Shown in pieces: positions 9,345 to 21,765 of a stretch of DNA of 64,000 nt (position 1 is its first letter; each line of letters opens with the position of its first letter). Source of the DNA: Diphasiastrum complanatum (Eukaryota > Streptophyta > Lycopodiopsida > Lycopodiales > Lycopodiaceae); contig CM055094.1 of the NCBI GenBank assembly GCA_029204225.1, positions 18,553,333-18,617,332 of the forward strand, written 5' to 3'. A program made the translations under genes and the position numbers. The notes beneath the pieces were generated by a model. It saw only the letters and a program-made list of their open reading frames with translations, had not been told where the DNA came from and ran no database searches.

Positions 9345-10310
9345 CTAGTGAGGTCAAGCTCCATATCATCTGAGTCTATTTCATCTGATGAAACATGACG
9401 CTTCGCTCGTATCTTGGTCCTTTGAGTGGATTGTTGTGTTGGTGGTGGTTGGACCAGTGTGGTGGCGTCTTCATGTTGAGCAAAAGACTCTTCACCAGAA
9501 TGATCCTTCGTCTGTGACATAGAGGACATGGGTGTCTTTCTCGATGTAAGCTTCACTAGGTCGACCGTTTGGTGCTTTGCAGTTGGCCCTTGTGGAAAGA
9601 AGGAACTCTTTCACTTTTGAGAAGCCGCTTGCGTGGAATCTGTTGCAATACGCCTGGAAGTAGAGTTGGTATTCTTGGCTGGTTCTGAGGGAGTCTCCCA
9701 AGCTTTTATCTGCTAGTATCAACTGGTCTCGAACATCTATCAGAAGATAGCCCAATAACTGGAGGTTTGCTTGTTCTTGATATAGTCATGGAGGCAGTTG
9801 GAAGCAAACTGGGCCCAATCATAAAGGTTATGATCATGTAGTCTAGAATCAGCCATCATGTGGAATAGTTTCATGGGGATACGCATGATCTTGGACCTAT
9901 AGCGCTATGTATATTTAGTAGATAGGCGCATGGAGTAGCTAAGGGCTTATCATTTATCACCTCGATACGGTAACCATCTTTTTTTTCCATTTGTCCACTG
10001 AGGGGTCTATGTATTTGAAGTATGCTATGGATTCAATCTTTTTGAGAGTCTTGTTGACTGTGTTTGGTCCCCTAGGGAAGCCAAATGTATTGAGTTCAGC
10101 TCTAGAAATAGGAATAATATAAACAAAATTTTGGTTAGGAGATAACATGAACTGGAAAATCTGTCAGTGTGGTTATAAGCAATAGGCAATAGAAATGGGC
10201 TCTGATAGCCACTGAAAAGAGGAAGTTGGAACTCTATGTGGCTTAGGAACTAGTGTGCCTCCTGGTACCAAGTGTCCAACTCAGAGATATCGAGGCTTTC
10301 CATGGTGATG
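9345..10310 (-). pseudogene. Gene L block, unrecognised, U1 copy
   Basis: Minus-strand coding-like sequence in order: a segment with NQNFVYIIPISRAELNTFGF and KKIESIAYFKYIDPSVDKWK, a middle segment containing KLFHMMADSRLHD, and a segment with SLGDSLRTSQEYQLYFQAYC and NGRPSEAYIEKDTHVLYVTD. It ends in an acidic serine-rich region. This copy keeps about 95 bp of that region (with a QPPPTQQSTQR stretch) that other copies lack. The block is repeated six times, in several frames, so it looks like a decayed gene. I cannot name the family. It crosses the junction between U1 and U2. Confidence 0.5.
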
Positions 10311-10473
10311 TCAATTTTGTTTTGAGTTGGATGATGACTTTGTTCTGGACTCAGCTGATGACTTTGTTGAAGGTTCAGCCCTGGTAACAGACAAGTGGAG
10401 TCTCGGCTCGATCAACTGTGGAGGGCTTCGGATCGGTCGACTTTTGATGGACTCGGCTCAGTCAACTTTGTAT

Positions 10474-10650
10474 GCAGAGTATGGACGGTGAGCTCGTTCC
10501 ACAGCGAATGTAGAGTATGTATGCTCGGCTCGGTCCACGGTGATTGCAGAGTATGGGAGCGCGGCTCTATGAGCAGTGTATGTAGATTATTGCTCGATAG
10601 TGTATGGAGAATAGAAATTTGTGGAAAAATTTGGAGCAATGTTGCTCTAA
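10474..10650 (+). repeat. 36-bp minisatellite in the head module
   Basis: The word gYagagtatg recurs at 10474, 10510 and 10546 (period 36), followed by a degenerate unit. Units carry gctcggctcggtccac. Copy number varies among heads: about two in U1, U3 and U7, about three in U2, U5, U6, U9 and U10. Open frames on both strands through it are by-products of the repeat. It lies between the divergent starts of gene L (minus) and the MDDDG ORF (plus). Confidence 0.85.
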
Positions 10651-11000
10651 TAGGATGTGGAAAAGATGATGTTTCTTTGCAATAACATACTAGTAGAGAG
10701 CTTTCAACCCAAATCGGTGTTAAATGTGTGGTTTTGACAAGCTCCAGTAGCACTACCCCTCAGCATTTGGCTCGTGCTAGATGTGACAATTTTTGTGTAA
10801 TGTAGCAGATCTCGGCAGCTTAGGGTTTTTGAAAATGGATGATGATGGCACTCTGGATCCGTGGTGGATGTATGTAGATGGTGTCCAAGGATGCGAAGGA
10901 GTAATCAAGCACGGTCGTAGCGAATGATAGATCACCACTAAAAGATGGAAAATCGATCCTTTGAAGCTATAGCTTTTCAAAGCTTCTGAATTCCATTTCC

Positions 11001-11183
11001 ATGCCTGAAGAAGGAAGTGCCAGCATCAAATCTTCTCCCATCAGAATTCGTTTTCATTTCCTGAAAAGGATGCATGGAAGCATGGCAGTAAAGCTTGATA
11101 TTGTGACTTTTTGTAATGTTTTGCAACATTTGCTTACATACATAGCTACACAAAATGAGAAAATTAAGGACCTAGATTTTTAA
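11001..11183 (+). CDS. Short recurring ORF, 60 codons, unrecognised
   Basis: Starts MPEEGSASIKSSPI and ends near NEKIKDLD. The same 60-codon frame is open at 25611-25793, 30508-30690, 35270-35452 and 50970-51152; U10 has a shortened form. It looks like one exon of a captured gene: about 100 bp further on lies another coding-like piece (MAKIEFAAHHDYDH), and beyond that a donor-like aaggtaagag. No family is recognised, and the agreement of copies may only reflect recent duplication. Confidence 0.35.
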   Translation: MPEEGSASIKSSPIRIRFHFLKRMHGSMAVKLDIVTFCNVLQHLLTYIATQNEKIKDLDF

Positions 11184-12079
11184 AGACTTTTCTGAGGTTG
11201 AAGTTCTAGTTTTTCTACAAATCAACTTCCTCTGAAAGTTTCTTTTTGGTGGAAATGATGCTATTTATACCAAGTGTAGGCTGATTTGTACTGGCAAAGA
11301 TCGAGTTTGCAGCTCACCATGATTATGATCATTTGCAAGTAGCCTATTATAAGCAAATTGTGCTGCACTTTCGTGTTATCTTAGCACATATGAATGTAGC
11401 TTGTGATATTATTGGTTCGATATTCTAGTAGATTTTTTTTGCACCATTTAAGGTAAGAGAAAGAGAGCACAATCTTTAACGCTTGCTTCTTGTACAACCA
11501 AATTACCTTCCAATTTTTTCAAGCCTATTTGTAGTAAAATGTCTCACATCTCTATGGAACATATGCACAAAAGTGAATCACTTTCTGCCACGAGATGATA
11601 GTTATACATTGTGCAATAGGGAATCACACTGTTGATAAGTTGGATTCACATTTACATCATGAAGCAAATAGCCTTGTAAGTTTCGTGTTCAAGTGGATCG
11701 AAAGCTCGCTCCAATTGATGTTGAGATTAACATATCATGCTATCTCTAGCCTAATAGCCACACACTAGATGTTTGGATCCAGAAAATATTCACACAAAGG
11801 GACATAGGTATGCCACGTAGTTTTCAATCAATCAAAAGGAAGGTAGATCCTTATCTTTGGTACTGTAATAGTTAGTTCTTAGACTTATTGAGATCTTAGA
11901 AATTAAATTTTAGGGTCAGCCCAAAGTTTTTGACAAGTGCTCATCAAGTGAATGCAATTCTACTCAAGATTGGTCTCAATTTTGCTTGATTTGTGAGATA
12001 TTTGGATTGATTATTGCATGATGATTCAACTAATCTTGTAGGAATGATTTAAAGAGGCATATTTATGTGCATATGATTC

Positions 12080-13290
12080 CTTTTGGTTCAGGTTAGGTGA
12101 ATCCTATATCCTTGTGAAGTCGAGATCAATGAATGGATATCTTTTGGATTCACATGATAGATTGAATGCTTCTAATTATTCAATTTGGAAGCTAAGAATG
12201 GAATCAATCCTTATTTTACAAGATCTAATGGATATAGTGAGTGGCAAAGAGGATGAGCCTATTCACCCTCAAGAAGCTACAAAATACAAAAGGAGGTGCA
12301 AGGTTGCTCTTGATTGTATTAAATGAATGTAGCTCATGAGCTTCTTAAGGAGGTAGGTGCTTGCATCTTGGCTCAAGAATCATGGGAAGCTCTTCAAAAG
12401 ATATATGAATCCAAGAATACTTCAAGGTTGCTATCCTTGAATAATCAAATCCATATGTGCTGAGAGTTAAGGACTTAAACAAAGAGCTTGCTTACATAGG
12501 ATATTCTATTAAGGAAAGTGAACTTGTTCAACCAATCTTGAATGGTTTACGTATGGATTTTGCTAACTTGGTGCAAGGCTATGCAATCATGGGAAAGTTG
12601 CCTCCACTTGAAGATCTCCAAGGAGTCCTCATGGCCGAGGAGAGTAGGAGAACTCACATCAAGTCAAGGATGGAGAAGCTCTCCCTCAATGATGGAGATG
12701 ACAAGGGTCTTTTCATCAAGATCAAGAGAAAATCCAAAGGCAATGGTGTTGCATTCAAGAAGAACCAAGTCAAAGCTCGAGCAAGCCAAAGAAGGATAAG
12801 TCGAAGATCAAATGCTATTTTTGTGGCAAGACGGGGCACTATGCCTCGGAGTGCCTCAAGAAGAAGCAAACTCAAAGTCAAGCAAACCTTGGTCAAGAGG
12901 AAGAGGAGAGCTCACATGAAGATTTTGTCATGATGTCAAGCTTCTCATCTTCAGGCATAAGAGGTGAAGATTCTTGGTGGATAGATAGTGGGGCTAGCTC
13001 CCACATGACAAGTAAGAGGGAGTATTTTTCAACCTTATCTACCTATGAAGGACCTATCACGTAATTTTTTATAATTATGCTTATAAGATCAAAGGAATAG
13101 GATCCATACCTTTATGCTTGGGATCTTCAAGGAACACCAAGATTGATGGAGTGCTTTACATTTTCAGTATCACTAAGAACTTGCTTAGTGTAGGGCAATT
13201 GCTTGACAATGGTTTGATTGTGGAGTTCGACACAAATACATGTAACATCAATAAGGATGGCAAGATCATTGCTAAAGGGGTGATGATCTC
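12080..13290 (+). mobile_element. Ty1/copia fossil, gag to protease part (family F), copy in U2
   Basis: Recognisable gag segments (SNYSIWKLRMESILI, then LNGLRMDFANLVQGYAIM), a zinc-knuckle region, the protease region WWIDSGASSHMTSKREYF, and the start of the next segment (KNLLSVGQLLDNG). These match the order and wording of the intact copia element at 52311-58170, though clearly divergent from it. It is broken, with several interruptions, and has no integrase or reverse transcriptase. Sister fossils lie in U6, U9 and U10. Confidence 0.9.
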
Positions 13291-13487
13291 CACACAACCC
13301 GGCCTCACTTTTCAAAAGGTGATCGATCATCTTCTTCGGGAAGAAATGCGAAGAAAGACCAACGGCCTGTCCATCAAAGACAAATCCATGGCCCTGTACA
13401 CCAAGAAGAAAGACTATTCCAAGGGCAAGAATCAAGTGCAGTAGCAACAGCAGAAGCCTCACACTCAAGGTGAGGATAGTGGATCGC
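13285..13487 (+). mobile_element. Second copia-like gag piece fused to the fossil
   Basis: After the family-F fossil the frame changes character to LLREEMRRKTNGLSIKDKS and ALYTKKKDYSKGK, followed by CAG-rich DNA. Wording of the type ALYTKKK is seen in gag zinc-knuckle regions of other plant copia lineages. The same join occurs in U6 (37570-37780), so it is older than the copying of the unit. It then runs directly into gene L sequence at 'ctggttctgagggagtctcc'. Confidence 0.5.
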
Positions 13488-14209
13488 TGGTTCTGAGGGA
13501 GTCTCCCAAGCTTTTATCTGCTAGTATCAACTGGTCTCGAACTCGAGGTCAGTGGCTCAACTACTGCAAAGTGACATCTATCAGAAGATAGCCTAATAAC
13601 GTGGAGGTTTGCTTATTCTTGATATAGTCATGGAGGCAATTGGAAGCAAACTGGGCCCAGTCATAAAGGTTCTCATTGTGTAGTCTAGAATCAGTCATCA
13701 TGTGGAATAGTTTCATGTGGATACGCGTGATCTTGGACCTATAGAGCTATGTATATCTCGTTAGATAGGCACATGGAGCAGCTAAGGGCTTATCATTTAT
13801 GACCTCAATACGGTAACGATCTTTTTTTTCCATTTGTCTACTGAGGGGTCTATGTATTTGAAGTATGCTATGGATTCAATTTTTTTGAGAGTCCTACTAA
13901 TTGTGTTTGGTCTCCTAGGGAAGCCAAATGTATTGAGGTCAGCTCCAGAAATAGGGAAAATATAAACAAAATTTTGGTCAGGAGGTAACATGAACTGGAA
14001 AATGTGTCGGTGTGGTTATAAGCAATATGCAATCGAAAAGGGCTCTGATAGCCACTGATCAAAAGAGGAAGTTGGAACTCTATGTGGCTCAGGAACTGGT
14101 GTGCCTCCTGGTACCAAGTGTTCATCTCATAGATATCGAGGCTTTCCATGGTGATGTCAATTCTGTCTAGAGTTGGGTCATCAGAACTGGAAGATGTCGT
14201 GGCAGACAT
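13487..14209 (-). pseudogene. Gene L block, copy across U2/U3
   Basis: Holds the start of gene L (MSATTSSSSDDP, then MESLDIYEMNTWYQEAHQFL, from 14209 leftward), the QNFVYIFPISGADLNTFGF segment and the KLFHMM segment. The later SLGDSLRTSQEY part is cut off by the fused gag piece. The opening stretch is Ser/Asp-rich, as expected of a disordered N-terminus. Parts lie in more than one frame. Confidence 0.45.
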
Positions 14210-16210
14210 GTTCTGGACTTGGCTGAGGACTCTGTTGAAGGTTCGGCTCTGGTAACAAACAAGTGGAGTCTCGGCTCGGTCGACTGTCGAGGGCTTCGGA
14301 TCGGTCGTCTTTTGATGGACTCGTCTCGGTCAACTTTGTATGCACAGTATGGACGCTCAGCTCGGTCCATAGTGAATGCAGAGTATGGGGTTCGGCTCTA
14401 TGAGCAGTGTATGTAGAGTATTGCTCGGCAGTGTATGGAGACTAGAAATTTGTGGAAAAATTTGGAGCAATGTCGTTCTGATAGGATGTGGAAACGATGA
14501 TGTTTCTTCGCAGTAACGTACTAGTAGCGAGCTTTCAACGCAAATCGGAGTTGAATGTGCGGTTTTGACAAGCTCCAGGTGCACTACCCCTCAGCATTTG
14601 GCTCGTGCTAGATGTGACGATTTTTGTGTAATGTAGCAGATCTCGGCAACTTTAAGTTTTTAAAAATGGATGATGATGGCGCTCCGAATCCGTGGTGGAT
14701 GTATGTAGATGGCGTCCAAGGATGCGAATGAGTAATCAAGCATTGTCATAGCGAATGATAGATCGCCACTAAAAGATGGAAAATCGATCCTTTGAGGCTA
14801 TAGCTTTTCAAAGCTTTTGAATTTCATTTCCATGCCTGAAGAAGGAAGTGCCAGCATCAAATCTTCTCCCATCAGAGTTTGTTTTCATTTCCTAAAAAGC
14901 ATGCATGGCAGCATGGCAGTAAAGTGTGATATTGTGATTTTATGTAATGTTCCCATGTATGTGATGATTTTTGTTGTTTAATTATATCGATGTTGATTGA
15001 AACTATGATAGCTTCGTGGTTGTCATTCGTAATATTAAAAGTTTTTTTTCACCTTATCTTGGGGCAAGTTCACAAATAGCAAGGTAACAAATTGGGACTC
15101 GGCAAGAACTCACTCCAAATGACTTTTTGAGCTTCACTAACTTATTCTCATGAATTTATCATTGTGTCTAACTTGCCATATACCAGTTTTATAAGTATTT
15201 GCTTGATCTTTTACTCTTAAATGCACCATAATGCTACTCCCTTACTGGCTATAACTTCTTCACCGTAGCTCGGAACTGGGTCATGTTGGGTGTCGTTGAG
15301 AAAGCTCTCGTCGAGGGCTTTCTAATGGCACCGTAATCGTCTCTATTCGAGTTGCCGTTCAAAAGTTACACTGTTTTTTTGCTGAGTTGCATACTATACT
15401 ACAAATAAAATGGCTTATCTTCGGGCTGCCCCGACGCAAAATTACAATTGTTTTAAAAAGAAAAGAAAATCAATTTGAAGGAGCTACGTTACGTAGATTT
15501 CAAATTTGAGTGTTTTGATTAGACTATGTGGAAGAAACTATTGAGAAAAAAAATAAAAGGTATGTTTTTGAAAGGCCCCTTTTGTGCTGAAATTTTCTGT
15601 AATGGTTGATAAGTTGGATTCACATTTACATCATGAAGCAGATAGTCTTGTAAGTTTTGTGTTCAAGTGGATCGGAAGCTTGCTCCAATGGATGTTGAGA
15701 TTAATATATCATGCTATCTCTAGCCTAACAGCCACACACTAGATGTTTGGATCCAGAAAATATTCACACAAAGGGACATCACACATCAATATTAATCTAC
15801 TTTCACCTTTGATTTCGTCACATCTCTTCGTGCTTATGCGACATGAAAAGCTCCCTTCAAACAAACCTTTCCTGTTGCCTTAATTTCTCTTGCACTACCT
15901 TTGTCTTGGGCAACTAAAATGTGATACAATTGTGACCTTTTCTCATGCTTATCTTTCTTCTATTCTTGGACAAGTAAAATTTGATTGTTGTAAGGGGGGG
16001 GGCGGTTTGTATAGTATAGATGGCTATGAGTGTGAAAGGGGCATGGATTATTCTTGACTTTGAAATGAATGGAGAGCGGGCTTATTCAAGTCACCTAGAG
16101 AATGGTCACAAGTTCTCCTTGAAGGATGGGATGCTCTATACATATGACTACAATGCCTCAACGTCTAACCCGAAATAGTACAAATAGAATGCAATGCATG
16201 GAATCTCTCT

Positions 16211-16381
<171 letters not shown>

Positions 16382-16663
16382 TATCGATGTTCTCTGTCCT
16401 TCTGATTTTGCCTCTTATTTTCGTCATTTACAGGAGGCTGAAGAGTCTCAGAAAAGGATTGTTGATCTCCAACATCGGCTTAGGAAGATGGACCAGGACC
16501 TAGAAATGAATATAGTATCGGCGGCTGAGAAAATCCGTATGCCAAAATATCAGAAACTACGAAATCTATATGCGGAAGAGATTTGGAGGCACATGATATC
16601 AGTAATTCGATTCTGGTAGGACGCAAAGACGCGGACAAGTGAGTTCCAACGACGGCATCTAAT

Positions 16664-17947
16664 TTGATCGGGAGCTCTTCTCAGCAAGAATTAATGGCGT
16701 CTACCGGTTGGAGAGCTCCAGTCCTCAAAGATACGCACGTGAATGAAAGGCTTGAGCAAGCACCAAAGCAAGTCCAGAATGATCCTTCTTTCGACCCAAG
16801 ATTTCGTAGAAGACGAGCATGGAGATTGGAAGACAACATATCAGCATATCCTTGCAACTTTGCGATAATAGATGGCTCGTTCTCTTCTCAGAAGGAATGT
16901 CTTACATCAATCAATAATTTCTGGGAACTGAGTTCCGATTCTTGCGATCCTACAATCCAGCTACAACACAAGTTCTGCCAGTTTCTGATGACTGTCATGG
17001 GCCAAAGGTTTGAGCAAGATCCACAATTTTCCATCAATCCCAACAAAGCGGTCCTTCAAGTGGAGAATACCAGGATCTATTTACGGATTCAATACTTTCC
17101 TGCAGACTCCATACATATCTTCGAAGAGATGTGCACTTCAGGATTTATCATCAATGTTGATGAGGGTTACATGTACACCCAGAGATCAAAAGCATTTACT
17201 GGTCGAAGACAAATACTGACTCGAAACTGCTTCAACCGGCTACGTGAGCAAAATCATAAGCATGTCAGTAAGTCGACTCTGATAGGACGAAAATACGGGG
17301 ACAAGTCAGTTCCAACGACGGCATCTAATTCGATCGGGAGCTCTTCTCAGCCAGATTTAATTGCGTCGACCGGTTGGAGAGTTCCATTCTGCAAAGATAC
17401 GTACGTCTATGAAATGCTTGATCCATCACCAAAGCAAATTCAGAATGATCCTTCTTTCGACCCAAGTTTTCGTAGAAGAAGAGCGCTAGCATGGAGATCG
17501 GAAGACAACATATCAGCATATCCTTGCAACTTTGCGATAATAGATGGCTCATTCTCTTCTCAGAAGGAATGTCATACATCCATCAAGAATTTTTGCAAAT
17601 TAACTTCCGATTCAGACGATCCTACAATCAAGCTACAACACAAGTTCTGCCAGTTTCTGATGACTGTCATGGGCCGAAGGTTTGAGCAGGATCCACAATT
17701 TTTCATTAATCTCAAGAAACCGGCACTTCACATGGATGATACCAGGATCTATTTCCCTTTACAATACTTTCCTGCAGACTCCATACAAATCTTCGAAGAA
17801 ATGTGCACTTCAGGCTTTATCATCAATGCTGATAAGGCTTACACCCAGAGATCAAAAGCATATGCTGGTCGAAGACAAATGCTGACTCGAACCTGCTCCA
17901 AGTGGCTGCGCGAGCAATATCATAAGCATGATGCCCACTATTCCTGA
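16664..17947 (+). CDS. Unrecognised tandem-duplicated ORF, second copy (427 residues)
   Basis: Collinear with the ORF at 2307-3671 and with the same two-half structure (NISAYPCNF, FEQDPQF, IQYFPA and EEMCTSGFII in each half) and the same C-terminus. The first ATG lies about 30 residues inside the other copy because an upstream stop interrupts the frame. The preceding exon-like coiled-coil segment (from 16434) is in another frame here. The two copies differ at many positions yet both stay open over about 1.3 kb, which hints at past selection. A count of synonymous and non-synonymous differences would decide. Function unknown. Confidence 0.55.
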   Translation: MIGSSSQQELMASTGWRAPVLKDTHVNERLEQAPKQVQNDPSFDPRFRRRRAWRLEDNISAYPCNFAIIDGSFSSQKECLTSINNFWELSSDSCDPTIQLQHKFCQFLMTVMGQRFEQDPQFSINPNKAVLQVENTRIYLRIQYFPADSIHIFEEMCTSGFIINVDEGYMYTQRSKAFTGRRQILTRNCFNRLREQNHKHVSKSTLIGRKYGDKSVPTTASNSIGSSSQPDLIASTGWRVPFCKDTYVYEMLDPSPKQIQNDPSFDPSFRRRRALAWRSEDNISAYPCNFAIIDGSFSSQKECHTSIKNFCKLTSDSDDPTIKLQHKFCQFLMTVMGRRFEQDPQFFINLKKPALHMDDTRIYFPLQYFPADSIQIFEEMCTSGFIINADKAYTQRSKAYAGRRQMLTRTCSKWLREQYHKHDAHYS

Positions 17948-20889
17948 ACAAATGTTTTGAAGAAAATCCTTTAGGCGCAATTTTTTGAATTGAGTACATT
18001 GAAAACATCAACATTTGTTGATTGGAGCTTTTAAGATTGACCATTATAGTCATCTAGGGCCAATGTATATGGCACTCAACTGCTAATCTATCTCTCCACT
18101 GCTTTTGAAATGTCCACTTTAGTTCATAATCTATGATCTAGATATACCTTCTTCTCGTTGTGTATATATATATGTTCTCATCGTTGATATTTGATTTAAT
18201 GTATTAAATGAACATTGAATGCTCATTAAATCAAAATCAACAATAATTAGGTTACACATATTCTGTTCAAAAAATATTTAGAGACACAATGAAAATATCA
18301 CATCGACAAGAGGGAACATATCACGGCAAAAGGACTAGATAGAAATTGTTTGTTAGTGATCATCCATCCAAAGTAGGCGCACCACTTCCAAATTCTATTG
18401 TTACTCCAAGACTTTTTGTGAGACTACTAATATTTTTGGAAAACACATGTTCTTCATATTCCAAGCATGCTCAGCATACCTCCAAGCACATAGCAAAGTA
18501 AGCCGTACATCTTCTTTCCTTGCCCTACTTGTTGGTCTTCATCTCGTATGGTAAGTACTCGACCCTTGATTGTTCCTTTGAATAAGAGCTTTTTGCTATA
18601 GTTTCAAGAGAGAAGCTTCCTGGGAAAGGGTCAGCTTGGGAGTGGCTTAATATATTGATGTCATTTCAAATCATGATAGCTTCATGGTTGTCACTCAAAA
18701 TAATAGTAAATTGTTTGGTAACTTGGGGTTGCTTGATATGTAGCTAGGCAACTAAACAACAAATCACCTCTAGATGGCTTCACAAGCTTGTCTAACTCAT
18801 TCTTATAATTACTACCATTGTGTCTAACTTGCCAAATGCTAGGTGTAAAAGTATTTGACAAATGCATAACTCTTTACTCTCCAAGTCTTAAGACTTACCA
18901 AGTGTTGTTTTTAGCTCATACTAGATGCTTTGAGAAGTTATATTAAGAATTTGGGGGGAGGGGGGGGGGGCGGGCGGGGTTATCGCAAAGAATCCGATCT
19001 TGCCAAATACTAGGTGTAAAAGTGTTTGACATATTCCTAGCTCTTTACTCTCCAAGTGTTGTTTTTAGCTCATAGTACATGCTTTGAGAATAATGTTACT
19101 GGTTATATTAATTTGCGGGGATTGCAAAGAATCGAACTTGAGTGTACAAGCCCAACTCAAGTGCAGACACCAACTCACCACACATGGGAAGATCATTAAA
19201 TTTGAATTTGAAGAAAAATCAAAATTAAAAAAAAATGAAAAACTATTTCTCCTTAGAGGCATTGTGGTCATCATCTAGACGAGCTGTGCTTGCTTGAATC
19301 AATAGAAACAAAGAAAATAATAATAACGAGATTTAATCCTATTAATGCACCAATAATATATATATATATATAATTGAATTAAATGGGAAGATTATAATAT
19401 TTATCGCTTCATTTAAACATTGATCTACTCATTTCAATGATTTCGTTCAAATTCGAATTCCAATGATTTGTGAAGTGTGAATGAATGCAATGTAACTTGC
19501 ATATGTTTGGAACATAGCATAGATTCATTATATGCTTTTTAACTATATGTTATTTAGTCGTGTAACAAGGAATAAGCATTTTTTTTAACAAATTTTCAAT
19601 CTGTTTTTGGAAACCCTAGATTACAACATTTTAATATATTAACAAAAATGACTTAATTTGCATGAACAACTTTGAGTTTTGAAAATCCTAGATTACAGCT
19701 TCATTTAATCTTCAAATTTCCAAGCTCGTTCAAACTTCAATGAAATATAATTCATTCCAAAATCCATTCTCGAATCCTAGAACGATGTATTTTAAAAACT
19801 TTTGTAATGTGAAAGAGAGAGCACCGAGCTAAAACATGACCCTGATTGCATACGGAATTGCTTTGGAAAACTTATAAATTGTATTCATCAATGGAGATGT
19901 CTAGAGGACATGGTGTGAAAAATTGTCAACTAGTTTGGTTTTTTATTTGGCAATTTTGGAGGCCAAAATGAATCTCAACTTCGAGTTAGTTTCATATTTG
20001 TTAATAAGGGCCTAAATAGTGGTTTAACTACCTCTGGCAAGTAGATAAGTGGACGAGGTCGAGTTTCGACCCATTCTAATTGGCTAAATTTTGGTACATT
20101 GTTTTCAAAAACTTATAAATTGTATTCATCAACGGAGATGTCTAGAGGACATGGTGTGAAAAATTGTCAACTAGTTTGGTTTTTCATTTGGCAATTTTGG
20201 AGGCCAAAATGAATCTCAACTTCGAGTTAGTTTCATATTTTTTAATAAGGGCCTAAATAGTGGTTTAACTACCTCTGGCAAGTAGATCAGTGGATGAGGT
20301 CGAGTTTGGACCCATTCTAATTGGCTAATTTTGGTACATTGCATCTAGACTAGATTTTCTAGGTTTTTGATAAAGTATCTAGAAGTTTCCAAATTAGGTC
20401 AAGTTTGGGGCAAGTGGCCAAATGACATTTTGGAAGCTATAAAATAGTTGTACCTAAGTGGAGAAATAATCATCAAAGTTTCTTTCTTTGTGGAGACTTC
20501 ATCTCTTATGTCCATCTCATGTGACTTTCTCTATCTTGGTTTTCTATTAGTAGAATGCTGATTTTCTTGTAGATCTTGATGCCACACGTGTGAAGATTAT
20601 AATATATATGATTTTGTTAAACATCGATCTACAAACATTGCAATGATTTTTCTTCAAATTCAAATTTAACGATCTTCCCATGTGTGGTGAGTTGGTGTAT
20701 GCGCTTTTGTTGGGCTTGTACACTCAAGTTCGATTCTTTGGGATCCCTCGCCAACTGTGGTTTCAATACTTTCTTTGAAAGATTCTCATTTGAAATTTGC
20801 TTGGGACCCTTCTTATCTCCATCAGATATTTTTTTCAACGTTGATGCTAGGCCATACCACAGGGAAGTAGTTCATGTGTGACTCCTCAC

Positions 20890-20892
<3 letters not shown>
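17948..20892 (+). repeat. Non-coding stretch after the tandem ORF, U3 copy
   Basis: Matches 3680-6470, including the 167-bp pair, the ~240-bp pair and a G run at about 18953-18978. It carries about 110 bp near 20523-20633 (containing 'ccacacgtgtgaag') that U1 lacks and U7 has. No gene is supported. Confidence 0.75.
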
Positions 20893-20943
<51 letters not shown>

Positions 20944-21765
20944 ATTCCACTCAAGACTACATGGCAGACCCACGTGGTATACCTTAGTTGGCTTGCCACA
21001 CAAGCCTATGTCAAGCCTTTATGGTAGACTGCAACATACCAGCATGAACATACTAGCATCAAGCCTATGTCATGCCTATATGACCTACCACGCAAGCCTA
21101 TGATAGGCCTACATTGCTTGCCACATGGCAAGTCCCACACCTGTGTGGTTTATCTCATGACATGCCTATATGGCTTGCCACATGGCAACTTGGGAGCCCC
21201 AGCTCTCTCTCTCTAGCTCCACTCAAGCCTACATGGCAGAGCTTGGTTGGCTTGCCACACAAGCCTATGGCAAGCCTATGTGGTAGCCTGCGACATGCTT
21301 ACGTGGGAAGCATCAGAAATATGCCATGCCTATGTGGCCTGCCACACAAGCCTATGGTTTATCTCATGACATGCCTACATGGCTTGCCACATGGCAACTT
21401 GGGAGCCCCAGCTCTCTCTCTCTAGCTCCACTCAAGCCTACATGGCAGAGCTTGGTTTGCTTGCCGCACAAGCCTATTGCAAGCCTATGTGGTAGCCTGC
21501 GACATGCTTACGTGGGAAGCATCAGAAATATGCCATGCCTATGTGGCCTGCCACGCAAGCCTATGGTAGGCCTGTGTGGTTTGCCAAGTGGAACCTTTTG
21601 AGCCCACCTATATATATATATAGATCTCTAGGTCCACTCAAGCCTACGTGGCACAGGGCCCAGTTGGCTTGACGTACAAGGTTATGGTAGGCCTACATGG
21701 CTTGCCACATGGCAACCCTCAAGCCTGCATGATTTGCCATGTGGCATACCGCTGTCATAGGTGTT
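20893..21765 (+). repeat. (TC)n tract and ~207-bp minisatellite, U3 copy
   Basis: TC repeat 20893-20941, then the same CCTATGTGG / GCCACACAAGCC array as in U1. Its larger units begin near 21205 and 21413 (period about 208). Ends at the histone copy. Confidence 0.9.

Larger units (their letters stand above)
1..10180 (+). repeat. Composite repeat unit U1 (long type)
   Basis: Aligns along its length with U3 (position 1 matches 14024) and in part with U7. Layout: head 1-835; non-coding, intron-like 835-1975 with nothing recognisable except a G run; tandem ORF 1976-3671; non-coding 3680-6470; (TC)n and minisatellite 6471-7320; histone ORF 7303-7716; 86-bp repeats 7786-8040; G-box array 8060-8420; remnant of gene I 8503-8817; AT-rich 8820-9340 with no gene seen; gene L 9345 onward. 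Compared with U3 it lacks about 90 bp near position 115 and most of gene I. The boundary is set at a recurring sequence rather than at a proven element end, and gene L crosses it. Confidence 0.8.
10181..14023 (+). repeat. Composite repeat unit U2 (short type)
   Basis: Head 10181-11120, then 11120-11810 (shared with U4, U5, U6, U9 and U10), which ends after a donor-like aaggtaagag at about 11450. Next come a leader 11810-12080, a copia gag fossil 12080-13290, a second gag-like piece 13285-13487, and gene L 13487-14023. The layout matches U6 closely and U10 as far as the window runs. The stretch 11190-11810 holds no complete gene; short gene-like pieces are noted separately. Confidence 0.8.

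Noticed and set aside
12654-12896. Minus-strand 80-codon Leu-rich frame (also in U6 and U10)
   Set aside because: Antisense shadow of the copia gag/zinc-knuckle region.
14040-14060. 'ctctgatagccac', resembling a reverse-strand tRNA primer-binding site
   Set aside because: It differs from the standard site by an extra base, lies inside gene L coding-like sequence, and no LTR pair flanks it.
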